Assembly: GCF_002086735.1 (NCBI RefSeq)
Contig: NZ_MVIJ01000026.1
Location: forward strand, 1-64,000
Length of the DNA: 64,000 nucleotides
DNA from: Mycobacterium scrofulaceum
GTDB taxonomy: Bacteria > Actinomycetota > Actinomycetes > Mycobacteriales > Mycobacteriaceae
Reading direction: 5' to 3'
A model generated the notes under the pieces. That model was not told where the DNA came from, did not search any database, and saw nothing but the letters and a program-made list of their open reading frames with translations. Positions within the stretch are counted from its first letter, which is position 1. Every line of letters begins with the position of its first letter. Made by a program: the position numbers and the translations under genes. Of the stretch, positions 1 through 8,828 are shown one piece after another.

Positions 1-107
1 CAACGAGCCTACGAGCCAAACACCAGGTGATCAGGATCCAACCACCGCAACAAGCGGCAACCTCACCCTGACACTGAGACGAGCCTATCCGCTGCCCACT
101 TTCGCGT

Positions 108-773
108 TCAGTCGGCGAGATACATTTCGTCACCTTTGGGGTAGCCGCCCCCGGTGGTGGTGACGTGGACGTGGTCATAGTGCCCGAGCCGGCTCGGCTG
201 CGCTCCGCCGGGCGTGTAGTAGACACCGCGCCAGATCGCGTCCTGGATCCGGAACCGTTTCGCGTTCTTCATGACGTACGCGACGATCTCGTTGCCCAGG
301 GCGATGCCCTCGGCGCTCTGCGGGTTGGGGATCATCACGTCGAGCGCCAACCCGAGCGGATGCCAGGGCAGCGCATCCGGCCGCACGCCGCCGATTTCGT
401 GGATCTGCGGAAACTTGGCGCTGATGCTGCGGGAGGCCAGGATCGTCCGCACCTGCAGGCCCCGTTCCGGTGCCAGCCCGGCCGGCAGGAACCGGGACCG
501 GGTGTGGTACCTCGACGCCGCCAGGGGTGCATCCATGCCGTCGCCGCGGGACACATCTGATGCCAGCACAATCCCCATCGGCTTTGCCGACACGATTTCC
601 ACGCAGCACGGCGAGGTGTCACCAATAACGGGTTGGACGGTGTGGCGCGGGACGAAAGGCGAGACATCGCCCGCGGCCGCGAAGAATACCGCAGCCGGTG
701 CCAGCACCCCTGCCAGGAGCAGCGGTGACTTTCGCCGTTTCCTGGCTAATCTGTGCCGACCCACCCCAGGCAC
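108..773 (-). CDS. Exported conserved protein, Rv0320-like, C-terminal HxxxxxxD / HYDHVHV domain
   Basis: A 221-residue protein read from a GTG start. A basic N-terminus is followed by a hydrophobic stretch (about residues 16-35), which suggests a signal peptide or membrane anchor. The C-terminal half has HPLGLALDV (about 138-146) and GHYDHVHV (about 196-203), with spaced His/Asp residues like those of LAS or ARB-07466-type peptidase folds found in mycobacterial exported proteins. Length and layout resemble H37Rv Rv0320 (recalled, not searched). It is convergent with nothing recognisable at the window edge and diverges from the tRNA gene. Enzymatic activity is not established; a cell-wall or metal-dependent role is inference. 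Confidence 0.7.
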   Translation of the reverse strand: MPGVGRHRLARKRRKSPLLLAGVLAPAAVFFAAAGDVSPFVPRHTVQPVIGDTSPCCVEIVSAKPMGIVLASDVSRGDGMDAPLAASRYHTRSRFLPAGLAPERGLQVRTILASRSISAKFPQIHEIGGVRPDALPWHPLGLALDVMIPNPQSAEGIALGNEIVAYVMKNAKRFRIQDAIWRGVYYTPGGAQPSRLGHYDHVHVTTTGGGYPKGDEMYLAD

Positions 774-950
774 ATTACGACAAGATCACGAAAGAATAAA
801 CACGAATGCGGGAATTTGCGTCTCAGTCGTGGTTTTCCCGCCCGAGGCATTTCACCGCCGGGGTCAAACCGGGTCGTCCGGGCTGTGGCTGGTCCGACCC
901 TATCCGCCCGACGGACCCTCCCCCGGATGCTAGTCTTCGATGCCGACACC

Positions 951-1024
951 GCCGATGTAGTTCAATGGCAGAACATCAGCTTCCCAAGCTGAATACGCGG
1001 GTTCGATTCCCGTCATCGGCTCCA
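951..1024 (+). tRNA. tRNA-Gly (anticodon CCC)
   Basis: Cloverleaf read by hand. The acceptor arm GCCGATG pairs with CATCGGC. The D-arm is GTTC...GAAC, the anticodon stem is TCAGC/GCTGA around the loop TTCCCAA (anticodon CCC), and the T-arm is GCGGG-TTCGATT-CCCGT. The discriminator is T, followed by an encoded CCA at 1022-1024. CCC reads GGG glycine codons, common in this high-GC genome. Confidence 0.93.
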
Positions 1025-1066
1025 CATGAAGCGCCGGTGTCCACCGTCGGCATGGCCCATGCAGCA

Positions 1067-3496
1067 CTACGAAGCCAATATGGCGCGCAGCATCGACAAC
1101 ATCTCGGAACGCGAGCCGGCGCCGAGCCGGCGGCGGATCCGCGCCACATGGTGTTCGACGGTCTTGGCCGAGATGAACAGCTGACGGCCGATGTCGCGGT
1201 ACGGCAAGCCCAGGAGGAGCAGCTCGGCGACTTCGCGTTCGCGCGCGGACAACGGTGCGGCCGACGGCGGCTGGCGAGTCGCTTTGGCAGCCTCAGACCC
1301 GGGCTCGTCATCGGGTGTTTCCTCCACCGCCGCGACCAGCTTGAGATCGCGTGCGAGCTGCAGCATGTCGCCCGATACCCGGGCATCCGGCGTCTGCAGC
1401 GCGGCCTGACCGGCAAGCCGGGTGGCATCCCAGGTCAACCCGAACTGGGCCAGGGAACGGGCGGCCGTGGTCACCTCGTCGGCGCCGACCTCGCCGGCGA
1501 GCACCCGCAGCCAGGTCCGGCCGGCGCCCGCCAGCGCGTGGGCGAAGACGCTGTGGGGTGCCGCCGCGGTGAGCGCCTGCCCGTGCGGGGCCACGGATTC
1601 CGGTGAACTGGTCAGGATCCCGGCGTGCACGCCGGCCCAGTGCAGCGGCACCGACCACAACACCGGGTTGCCCAGCGACTCCAACAAGCCGAATGCCTGA
1701 TCAAGGGTGTGGCGCAGCCGGGCCACCTGACGCATCCGTGCCGCGGCGACCCACAGTTCACCCAACGGCAGCAGCGTGAACAAGTCGATGGAGTACTCGG
1801 CGAGCACCTCCATGGCCGCATACCAATGCTTGTGTAGCGCACCGGTGTCGCCGCTGCGGCGTGCGATCGCGGTGCGCAGCGCCGCCGCCCACAGTGCGTC
1901 GCGCCGGTGCAGGTCGGTGGCCGCACCCGAGCAGGCGGCGTCGGCATCGGCGCCGGCCGATGCGAGCTGGCCGTCGCGCATCTTCGTCCAGCCGAGCAGC
2001 AGCAGGTGTCGGCGCTCGAAGAGCGCGTCGCCGCCGGTGCGGACGGCTCGACCGATGATGCTGCGCGCCCGCACCGGGTCGCCGCCGTGCAACGCCGCCA
2101 GCGTGACCAACGCGACCGGGCTGTCGGGCATGACTTCACCGATCGATCCGCCCACGGCGATCGCCTGGCCCAGCTTCGCCACCGCGACCGGATAGGGCTC
2201 TTTCATGCTCAGCAGCAGACCTTCGGCCAGGCCCCGCGCCGCGCGCGCGCCGGCCGTCGGCGGGCCTTCTCCCGGCAGCCCCAACGCCGCGTGCGCCGCC
2301 GCCAGGTCCCCCGCCGCGGCCAGCGTGAGGGCGCCGGCGGCGCCGACCACCGCGTCCGGGTGGGCGCCCAGCCAGCCGAACAACTCGGCCGCCTGCCCCG
2401 CATGGCCGTCGTGGGCGGCGACGCTGGCCGCCACCCGCACCGCGGCGGCGCGTTCGGCGGGATCCGCGGAGGCGAGCAGATCATCGGCCAGGGCCGCCGC
2501 CCCGGCGCAGTCTCCGGTCAGGGCCAGCGCGTCGGCCAGGCGGCACGACAGCCCGTCGGCGCCGGCGGCGACCGCCGCCCGGTATAGCCGAGCGGCGCGC
2601 GCGGACTGGCGGCGCGCCTCCGCCGCTTCGCGGCGCAAGAGGTTCGCCAGATCGGCGTCTCGCGATCCGTGTTCGGCCAGACGCAGCGCGAGATCCGCCG
2701 ACAGCGCGGACATCGCGAGCTGGGAACGCAACAGTGCGGTCTCGACCTGGTGGTGGTGCGCGTTGCCGACGAGCTGGGCGACGGCGTCGTGCACGGATTG
2801 GAGGAAGATCGGGCTGTGGGATGGCTCGATCAGCCCGCTGGCGCGCGCCCGGTCGACCAGCAGCAGCGCTTCCGTCGCCGAGATGTCCAGTGCCGCAGCG
2901 ACATCGGCGGTGCCTAAACCGGGGCTCAACGACGCGATGAGCAGCGTGTCCAACGCCGGCTCGTCCAGGCGGCGCAGCCGGTTGATCAACGCGTACTTGG
3001 CCGCCTGCGACGGGTCCTGCGTGGTCTCGGCCACTGCCCGCACCAAAAACGGCAGCCCCGCCGTGCTGTCGAGGAAGTGGTCGGCGACCGGCAGCGGGCC
3101 CAACGACAGTCGCGGCCGCTCCCGGTCGAGGGCCGTCGCCAGCGTCCGCAGCGCGGTGCGCTGTTCGCACGGTTCGGCGGCCACCACGATCGTCGCCGCG
3201 GGGTCAGCGATGCGCTCGACGAGCGCCAGCAGCTCGGCGTCGGCCAGCAGTTGCGCGTCATCGATGACCACCGCCGCATCGGGTCGGTCCCCATCGCGCG
3301 GGGGGCGCGTCAGGACCGTGACCCCGGTGCCGCGCAGGGCATCACGCATGGCAGCCAGGACGGTCGTCTTTCCGGTGCCGATCCCCCCGGTGACCAGAAC
3401 CCTGACTGGGGGTTGCGCGCCGTCCGCGAGCGCACTGATGATGCGCCGCGCATCGGCTGGGACCTCGGTGGAGACCGCCGTGTCTGGACTGGCCAT
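1067..3496 (-). CDS. iniR: Signal-transduction ATPase with C-terminal LuxR HTH, IniR-like
   Basis: A large STAND/MalT-like regulator of about 809 residues. Near the N-terminus is a Walker A motif (VTGGIGTGKTT) and a Walker B-like VVIDDAQLL. A long Ala-rich helical middle follows, then a C-terminal LuxR-type helix-turn-helix (SAREREVAELLLLGLPYRD, then SAKTVEHHVARIRRRLGAG). It matches Rv0339c in size, domain order and position beside iniB. That protein is described as IniR, which activates iniBAC in response to trehalose. I chose the ATG at 3496. An in-frame extension to 3658 exists, but its 54 residues are Arg/Pro-rich and look non-coding. A GTG between the two is possible. Confidence 0.85.
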   Translation of the reverse strand: MASPDTAVSTEVPADARRIISALADGAQPPVRVLVTGGIGTGKTTVLAAMRDALRGTGVTVLTRPPRDGDRPDAAVVIDDAQLLADAELLALVERIADPAATIVVAAEPCEQRTALRTLATALDRERPRLSLGPLPVADHFLDSTAGLPFLVRAVAETTQDPSQAAKYALINRLRRLDEPALDTLLIASLSPGLGTADVAAALDISATEALLLVDRARASGLIEPSHSPIFLQSVHDAVAQLVGNAHHHQVETALLRSQLAMSALSADLALRLAEHGSRDADLANLLRREAAEARRQSARAARLYRAAVAAGADGLSCRLADALALTGDCAGAAALADDLLASADPAERAAAVRVAASVAAHDGHAGQAAELFGWLGAHPDAVVGAAGALTLAAAGDLAAAHAALGLPGEGPPTAGARAARGLAEGLLLSMKEPYPVAVAKLGQAIAVGGSIGEVMPDSPVALVTLAALHGGDPVRARSIIGRAVRTGGDALFERRHLLLLGWTKMRDGQLASAGADADAACSGAATDLHRRDALWAAALRTAIARRSGDTGALHKHWYAAMEVLAEYSIDLFTLLPLGELWVAAARMRQVARLRHTLDQAFGLLESLGNPVLWSVPLHWAGVHAGILTSSPESVAPHGQALTAAAPHSVFAHALAGAGRTWLRVLAGEVGADEVTTAARSLAQFGLTWDATRLAGQAALQTPDARVSGDMLQLARDLKLVAAVEETPDDEPGSEAAKATRQPPSAAPLSAREREVAELLLLGLPYRDIGRQLFISAKTVEHHVARIRRRLGAGSRSEMLSMLRAILAS

Positions 3497-3751
3497 GTTG
3501 GGCGCTACCCGACTGTGGCGGGGACAGGCGATTGGGGGTTGCTGAACGCCGTCGCGCCCGGGCCGGGTGGCCGGTGGCCAACGCGCGCCGCGGCAGCGGC
3601 GTCCGGCCGCCGGGTTTGCATGCCGACCGCCGACGCGAGCGAGTTGCTCATGCTGCACGTCCCTGTGTCGATCCGGCTGAGTGGCGTCGGCCGTTGCTTA
3701 CCTTAGCGTTCTGCCGCGGCGCCGGTCATCAATAATCCCCGTAGGCGCCAC

Positions 3752-3777
3752 ATCCCCTAATGGGGTATCCCCTAACG
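3752..3777. promoter_or_regulatory. Candidate IniR operator: imperfect inverted CCCC/GGGG motif plus CCCCTAACG
   Basis: In the divergent gap between iniR and the IniB-like gene lies ATCCCCTAATGGGGTAT, an inverted repeat, followed at once by CCCCTAACG. The same CCCTAA words recur upstream of iniB (4569-4596). The rest of the 3497-3905 gap shows no gene. IniR is reported to act at palindromic sites in the ini promoter. Assigning these words to IniR is inference. Confidence 0.45.
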
Positions 3778-3905
3778 CGGCGCTGGGGCGGGGTGGGCGC
3801 ACACCGATCACGGCGACGCCGCCGGCAGATAGCATTCCGGGAAACGGCTGGATTTTGGCTGCGAGTAGGCGTTGATGGTGACGGAGCGCACGCTGGAGGC
3901 GTGTC

Positions 3906-4463
3906 ATGGCAAATGCATTGCTTGACTTTGTGATGTCACTCGTGCGCGACCCGCAAGCCGCCGCGCGCTACGCGGCAGACCCCGCGCAAGCGATCGCCGA
4001 CGCTCACTTGACCGGTGTCACCAGCGCGGATGTGAATCACTTGATCCCGATGGTGTCGGATTCGCTGTCGATGTCCAGTCCGGCCGGTACGGGCGGCGCC
4101 GCCGAGCACGGCAACGTCTGGGCGAGCGGTGCGGCTACGGCCGCGTTCGACGCGTTCCCGGCGCACGTGCCGGTCCAAGAACCGACGGCAGCCGCGGGGC
4201 AAGGTCCGACCGGCCACGTCATCGATCACCCGCCCGCCGGCGGCGGGGAAGCCCCGGGGGCCGGGACCGAGCCGCATCCGGCGCCGGTCGAGCTGCATGA
4301 TGCATCGGTGGCGATCGCTGCACCCGACGAAAGTTCTGATCAGCCGGTCCACGACGGCGGATTCGGGGTGCACGGCCCGGGGGCGTGGGACCACTCCCTG
4401 GCCGAGGGCCACGCCGTCGAGGATGATCATCACGGATTCGGGCTCGACCCGCACTTCGGCTGA
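3906..4463 (+). CDS. IniB N-terminal-domain small protein (Rv0340-like)
   Basis: 185 residues, ATG start with GGAGG 7 nt upstream. Residues 1-40 (LLDFVMSLVRDPQAAARYAA, then ADPAQAIADAHLTGVT) align with the N-terminus of IniB, which follows on the same strand 281 nt downstream. The remainder is low-complexity, acidic and His/Gly/Pro-rich (HDASVAIAAPDESSDQ, HGFGLDPHFG) with no predicted membrane segment. Position and size match Rv0340 of H37Rv. It has no assigned biochemical function. The shared domain suggests it works with or is regulated like IniB. Confidence 0.82.
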   Translation: MANALLDFVMSLVRDPQAAARYAADPAQAIADAHLTGVTSADVNHLIPMVSDSLSMSSPAGTGGAAEHGNVWASGAATAAFDAFPAHVPVQEPTAAAGQGPTGHVIDHPPAGGGEAPGAGTEPHPAPVELHDASVAIAAPDESSDQPVHDGGFGVHGPGAWDHSLAEGHAVEDDHHGFGLDPHFG

Positions 4464-4568
4464 TTTGGATTCGTTATCAACTTGGGTGACGACCGCAATT
4501 GCCGGCCGTTATGGTCCTGAAGTGGGCAAATGTCGTTGATGGGGGTTATCCGGCCAGGCTCCACTTTG

Positions 4569-4640
4569 TCCCTAACCACCCCCTAATCCCCTAACGGCAT
4601 CGGCTGAGTGATCCCGCCAAGGGCGCAAACCATTGGGGGA
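4569..4640. promoter_or_regulatory. iniB upstream control region with repeated CCCTAA words
   Basis: Three tandem words (TCCCTAAC, CCCCCTAAT, TCCCCTAACG) lie at 4569-4596, and an inverted counterpart (ATTGGGGGA) at about 4632-4640. A weak -10-like TAGCTT follows at about 4676, about 70 nt before the GTG start of iniB. The arrangement repeats the motif in front of the 3906 gene, so one regulator, probably IniR, may bind both. The -10 assignment is tentative. Confidence 0.45.
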
Positions 4641-4744
4641 TTCGGCCCCGTTCCGGGCCTGAAACGAAGCACCTAGCTTGAGAGTCGGAACGTCGGCGTA
4701 GCACCGGCAACGGCTCAAACGAGTCACAATCGAAAGGCACTGAC

Positions 4745-6895
4745 GTGAGCTCTCTGATCGACTACATCCTCAACCTGTTCCGCAGCGAAGACGCGGCCAG
4801 GGCCTTCGCTGCTTCGCCCCAGCAAGCGCTCAATGAAGCCGGGTTTGCCGACGTGTCCCCGGCGCAGGTCTCCTCCGTGGCGGCCAGCGCGGTGCCGGGA
4901 CTGCAACTGGGTGGCGGCGACCCCATTGTTGGCCTGCAGCAAGCTGTGTCCAGTCACTTCGGCCTCGCGGCGGCCTCAGATGTTTCTGCGGCGGCCGGCG
5001 GTGACCTTGCTGCTGGGCTGGGTGCCGACGCTGGTGCGGGGTTGGGTGTCGGCGCCGAGTTGGCCGACGCGGTGGGGCTGGGTGCTCAGGTCGGCTATGG
5101 CATCGGCGGTGAAGCCGGCGCTGGCTTTGGTGGCGGTGGCGAAGCCGGAGGTGGCGTCGGTGCTGGGTTTGGCGCAGGTGGGCAAGCCGGCGGCGGCTTC
5201 GGCCTCGGTGGTGACGCCGGATGGCAAGGCGGCGTTGGCGGCCAGGCCGGCAGCGAAGCCGGTGGAGGTTTCGGTCTCGGAGGCGACGCCGGCGCGGGCA
5301 TCGGCGGCGGCTTCGGCGGCCAAGCCGGCGGCGGCTTCGGCGCCGGTGGTGACGCCGGATGGCAAGGCGGCGTTGGCGGCCAGGCCGGCAGCGAAGCCGG
5401 TGGAGGTTTCGGTCTCGGAGGCGACGCCGGATGGCAAGGCGGCGTTGGCGGCCAGGCCGCCAGCGAAGCCGGCGGTGGCTTCGGTCTCGGCGGCGACGCC
5501 GGTGCGGTCTTCGGCGGTGGCTTCGGCGCCGGTGGTGACGCCGGATGGCAAGGCGGCATTGGTGGCCGGGCCGGCGGCAGTGGCCAAATCGCTGGCGGTG
5601 GTCGCGGCGAAGCAGATGGGCGTGCCGACGGCGGCTTTGGCGGGCAGGGTGCAGCTGTCGGCCAGGCTGGAAGTCGCGGCCAGGTCGGAGTTGGTGGTCA
5701 GGCGAGCGCGGAGGGTGAGGCTGGCGGTGGCTTCGGCGGCGGCGTTGGAGGCGGCTTCGGCGGCCAGGCCGGCGGCGGGATCGGCGGACAAGCCGGCGGC
5801 AACATCGGCGGCCAGGGGGGCGGGGGTTTTGGCGGCCAGACCAGCGGCCAAGCCGGCGGCGGCTACGGCGGTCAGGCCGGAGGCGGCATCGGCGGACAAG
5901 CCGGAGGCGGCATCGGCGGACAAGCCAGCGGCCTGGGGTCTGGCGGAGCTCAACTCGGCACCTCGTCGGGCGGCATCGGTGTAGGCGGCCAGGTCGGCGC
6001 CGGCGCAGCCGGAGGCGCGACGCTCGGCACCAGCGGTGGCGCGTTCGGGTCGGCTGGCGTCTCCGCGGCTGGCGGTGCCGGCGGGGCTACTGCCCTCGGC
6101 GGTGCCGCCGGTGCTCAGGCGGCAGCCAGCTCGTTAGGCAATGCCGGCCTGGGTGCCCAAGCCAGCGCTGCCGGAAACGCGGCACTCGCAGCCAACGCCG
6201 GCAGTCACGCCAGTTTCCTGGGCAACGAAAGCGCAGCGCTGGGCGGCGGGACCCAGCTGGCCGGCGCACAAGGCGGAATCACTGCCGGCGGCCAAGGCGG
6301 AATCGCCGCGGGCGGCCAAGGCGGCGCACACGGCACCATCCTCACTGGCGAAGGCGCCACGCTGGGTGGCCACGCCAGCGCTCAGCCGACGGCTCCGTCC
6401 GCCGAAACCGGCATGGCAACTCAGGTCGGCGCCGGTGGCGGCGCAGCGGTTTCCGCCGGCGGCAACGCCCAGGGCAACATCCTCAGCCACGAGGGCGCTG
6501 CGCTCGGCGGCAGTACCACTGCCACCGGCGCGGGCACCAGCCACGTGTCCGCGGGCCAAAGCGGCGTCATCCACGACAGCAGCGCGGCGGCCACGGCCGC
6601 CGGCCACGCAGGCGGCTCCTCTGTCATTCAGAGCCCCCCCGCGCACGCGGATCCGAGCGCGGCGGCCGCCGGCCAAAGCGGGGCCTCGGTGGACGCGCAC
6701 TCGGCCCTGCAAGGCACGTCGGCGCTCGCCGACCCGTCCGGCCACACGGCGTTCGACGCCTCGGGCCAGTCGGCCGCCGACGCCTCGAGTCACTCGGTGT
6801 TCGACCACAACAGCTACGACCCGGCGGCGTCGCACACGCCGGTCGAAAGCGACCCGATGACGCACCACCCGGTGGACCCGCACACCGGGTTCTGA
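4745..6895 (+). CDS. iniB: IniB, isoniazid-inducible glycine/alanine-rich protein
   Basis: 716 residues from a GTG start with GAAAGG about 9 nt upstream. The N-terminal 60-70 residues (SLIDYILNLFRSEDAARAFA) form the IniB N-terminal domain. The rest is low-complexity: Gly-rich repeats to about residue 440, Ala/Gly-rich to about 620, then an Asp/His/Ser/Pro tail. It is longer than the approximately 479-residue IniB of M. tuberculosis, mostly through internal repeats. It is first in iniBAC, which responds to cell-wall inhibitors such as isoniazid and ethambutol. The molecular role is unknown and a cell-wall-associated structural role is often proposed. Sequence repeats make assembly errors possible here. 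Confidence 0.92.
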   Translation: MSSLIDYILNLFRSEDAARAFAASPQQALNEAGFADVSPAQVSSVAASAVPGLQLGGGDPIVGLQQAVSSHFGLAAASDVSAAAGGDLAAGLGADAGAGLGVGAELADAVGLGAQVGYGIGGEAGAGFGGGGEAGGGVGAGFGAGGQAGGGFGLGGDAGWQGGVGGQAGSEAGGGFGLGGDAGAGIGGGFGGQAGGGFGAGGDAGWQGGVGGQAGSEAGGGFGLGGDAGWQGGVGGQAASEAGGGFGLGGDAGAVFGGGFGAGGDAGWQGGIGGRAGGSGQIAGGGRGEADGRADGGFGGQGAAVGQAGSRGQVGVGGQASAEGEAGGGFGGGVGGGFGGQAGGGIGGQAGGNIGGQGGGGFGGQTSGQAGGGYGGQAGGGIGGQAGGGIGGQASGLGSGGAQLGTSSGGIGVGGQVGAGAAGGATLGTSGGAFGSAGVSAAGGAGGATALGGAAGAQAAASSLGNAGLGAQASAAGNAALAANAGSHASFLGNESAALGGGTQLAGAQGGITAGGQGGIAAGGQGGAHGTILTGEGATLGGHASAQPTAPSAETGMATQVGAGGGAAVSAGGNAQGNILSHEGAALGGSTTATGAGTSHVSAGQSGVIHDSSAAATAAGHAGGSSVIQSPPAHADPSAAAAGQSGASVDAHSALQGTSALADPSGHTAFDASGQSAADASSHSVFDHNSYDPAASHTPVESDPMTHHPVDPHTGF
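5190..5575 (+). repeat. Near-identical internal repeats in iniB
   Basis: A unit encoding GGDAGWQGG[VI]GG followed by QAGSEAGGGFGLGGDAG occurs four times (approximately residues 150-275), with long stretches identical at the nucleotide level. This points to recent tandem expansion or gene conversion. Shorter GGQAGGG units continue to about 5930. Confidence 0.85.
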
Positions 6896-6912
6896 TCGCA
6901 GGCATCGCCGCG

Positions 6913-6946
6913 AACCGGCGGGGACCTTACGGGGTTCCCGCCGGTT
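6913..6946 (+). terminator. Strong hairpin between iniB and iniA
   Basis: A perfect 10-bp stem (AACCGGCGGG / CCCGCCGGTT), extended by one G-U and one A-U pair, closes a 10-nt loop. It starts 18 nt after the iniB stop and ends 49 nt before the iniA start. There is no T-run. It may attenuate transcription into iniAC or stabilise or process the mRNA; which of these is not shown. Confidence 0.5.
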
Positions 6947-6995
6947 GGTGGGCATACGGTGTTTCGGAGTTCAACGCAGAAAGTAGGGCGACCCG

Positions 6996-8828
6996 GTGAC
7001 CCAGCCCGATGACCCGCGCCGGGTCAACGTGATCGTCGAACTGATCGATCACACGAGCACGATCGCCGACCTCAACGGCCGGGGCGACCTGAGCCAGCGG
7101 CTCGCGTGGGCCCGCGAACGCATCACCGACCCCCAGATCCGGGTGGTGATCGCCGGCCAGCTCAAGCAGGGCAAGAGCCAGTTGCTCAACTCGCTGCTCA
7201 ACATGCCCGTCGCGCGCGTCGGTGACGACGAGGCCACGGTGCTGATCACCGTCGTCGCCTACGGCGACCCGCCGTCGGCGCGGATCGTCCTGGCGGGGCC
7301 CAACGGCGAACCGGAAACCGCTGACGTCCCCGTCGCCGAACTGCAGACGGACCTGCGTCAGGCTCCGCAGGCCGCCGGCCGCGACGTGCTCCGGGTGGAG
7401 GTCGGCGCGCCCAGCCCGATGCTGCAGGGAGGGCTCACCTTCATCGACACACCCGGTGTGGGCGGTCACGGTCAGCCGCACCTGTCGGCGACGCTGGGAT
7501 TGTTGCCCGATGCCGACGCGATCCTGATGGTAAGCGACGCCAGCCAGGAATTGACCGAGCCGGAAATGCGGTTCGTGCAGCAGGCCCATCAAATCTGTCC
7601 GGTCGGGGTGTTGCTGGCCACCAAGACCGACCTGTATCCGCATTGGCGCGAGATCGTCAACGCCAACATCGGACACCTGCAGCGCGCCCGGGTACCGATG
7701 CCGGTGCTTCCGGTGTCGTCGCTGTTGCGCAGCCACGCCATCACGCTCAACGACAAGGAACTCAACGACGAGTCCAACTTCCCGGCGATCGTCAAGTTCC
7801 TCAGCGAGGACGTGCTGGGCCGCCGCAACGACCAGCTGCGAGACCAGGTGCTCGATGAAATCCGCTCGGCGGCAGAGCATTTGACGCTCGCGGTGCGCTC
7901 TGAGCTGGCCGCGCTCGGCGACGCCGACGTCGGTGGGCGGCTCACCGAGGACCTGGAGCAACGCAAACGGGAGGCCGAGGACGCGCTGCAGCAGACGGCG
8001 TTGTGGCAGCAGTTACTCAACGACGGAATCACCGACCTGACCGGCGACGTGGACCACGATCTGCGGGCACGCTTCCGGGCCATCACCGAGCACGCCGAGC
8101 GGGTGATCGACTCGTGCGACCCCACCCGGCACTGGGCCGAGATCGGGGTGGACGTGGAGAACGCCGTCGCCACCGCCGTCGGCGACAATTTCGTCTGGGC
8201 CTACCAGCGCGCGAAAGCCCTCGCCCAGGAAGTGGGCCGCGTGTTCGTCGAGGCGGGGCTGGGTGCGGTGGCCATGCCCGAGCTCAGCGCGCGCGCCATG
8301 GGCGAGGAGTTCGGTCAGCTCAAGTCCCTGGCCCGGCTGGAGTCCAAACCCATGGGCAAAGGCCACAAGGTGGTGACGGGCATGCGCGGCTCCTACGGCG
8401 GCATGGTGATGGTCGGCATGCTGTCCTCGGTCGCCGGGCTGGGCCTGTTCAACCCGCTGTCGGTGGGGGCCGGACTGGTGATGGGCCGCATGGCCTACAA
8501 GGAAGACAAGGAGAACCGCCTGCTGCGGGCCCGCAACGAGGCCAAGACCAACCTGCGCCGTTTCGTCGACGATGTGTCGTTCGTGGTCGGCAAGGAGTCG
8601 CGCGACCGGCTCAAGACGATCCAACGTCAGCTGCGGGACCATTACCGCGACATCGCCAACCAGGCCACCCGCTCGGTCAACGAGTCGCTGCAGGCGACCG
8701 TCGCCGCCGCGCGGTTACAGGAGACCGAGCGCGACAACCGGATCCGCGAGTTGGAGCGGCAGTTGAACATCCTGACCCAGGTCACCGACAACCTCGACAA
8801 GCTCGCGCCCGCGGTGACACGGGGGTGA
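6996..8828 (+). CDS. iniA: IniA, dynamin-like GTPase
   Basis: 610 residues from a GTG start. The GTPase domain has G1 AGQLKQGKSQLLN (about 49-61), G3 DTPGVGG (about 151) and G4 TKTD (about 210). A long helical bundle follows, with a hydrophobic Gly-rich segment (MVMVGMLSSVAGLGLFNPLSV, about 470-490) that could be the membrane-interacting paddle, then a C-terminal coiled coil (REL..QLNILTQVTDNL). The bacterial dynamin-like IniA acts on the inner membrane and is induced with IniB and IniC. The stop overlaps the iniC start, so the two are translationally coupled. It is slightly shorter than M. tuberculosis IniA (640). Confidence 0.95.
   Translation: MTQPDDPRRVNVIVELIDHTSTIADLNGRGDLSQRLAWARERITDPQIRVVIAGQLKQGKSQLLNSLLNMPVARVGDDEATVLITVVAYGDPPSARIVLAGPNGEPETADVPVAELQTDLRQAPQAAGRDVLRVEVGAPSPMLQGGLTFIDTPGVGGHGQPHLSATLGLLPDADAILMVSDASQELTEPEMRFVQQAHQICPVGVLLATKTDLYPHWREIVNANIGHLQRARVPMPVLPVSSLLRSHAITLNDKELNDESNFPAIVKFLSEDVLGRRNDQLRDQVLDEIRSAAEHLTLAVRSELAALGDADVGGRLTEDLEQRKREAEDALQQTALWQQLLNDGITDLTGDVDHDLRARFRAITEHAERVIDSCDPTRHWAEIGVDVENAVATAVGDNFVWAYQRAKALAQEVGRVFVEAGLGAVAMPELSARAMGEEFGQLKSLARLESKPMGKGHKVVTGMRGSYGGMVMVGMLSSVAGLGLFNPLSVGAGLVMGRMAYKEDKENRLLRARNEAKTNLRRFVDDVSFVVGKESRDRLKTIQRQLRDHYRDIANQATRSVNESLQATVAAARLQETERDNRIRELERQLNILTQVTDNLDKLAPAVTRG

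Noticed and set aside
1..107. Possible end of a gene at the left edge
   Set aside because: No coding frame or RNA signature could be supported.
2205..3545. Plus-strand 446-residue frame inside iniR
   Set aside because: Antisense shadow, Ala/Arg/Ser-rich, no motif or ribosome site; the minus strand has clear Walker and HTH motifs.
3497..3658. 54-residue N-terminal extension of IniR
   Set aside because: Arg/Pro-rich and not resembling the family; the ATG at 3496 is adopted though not proved.
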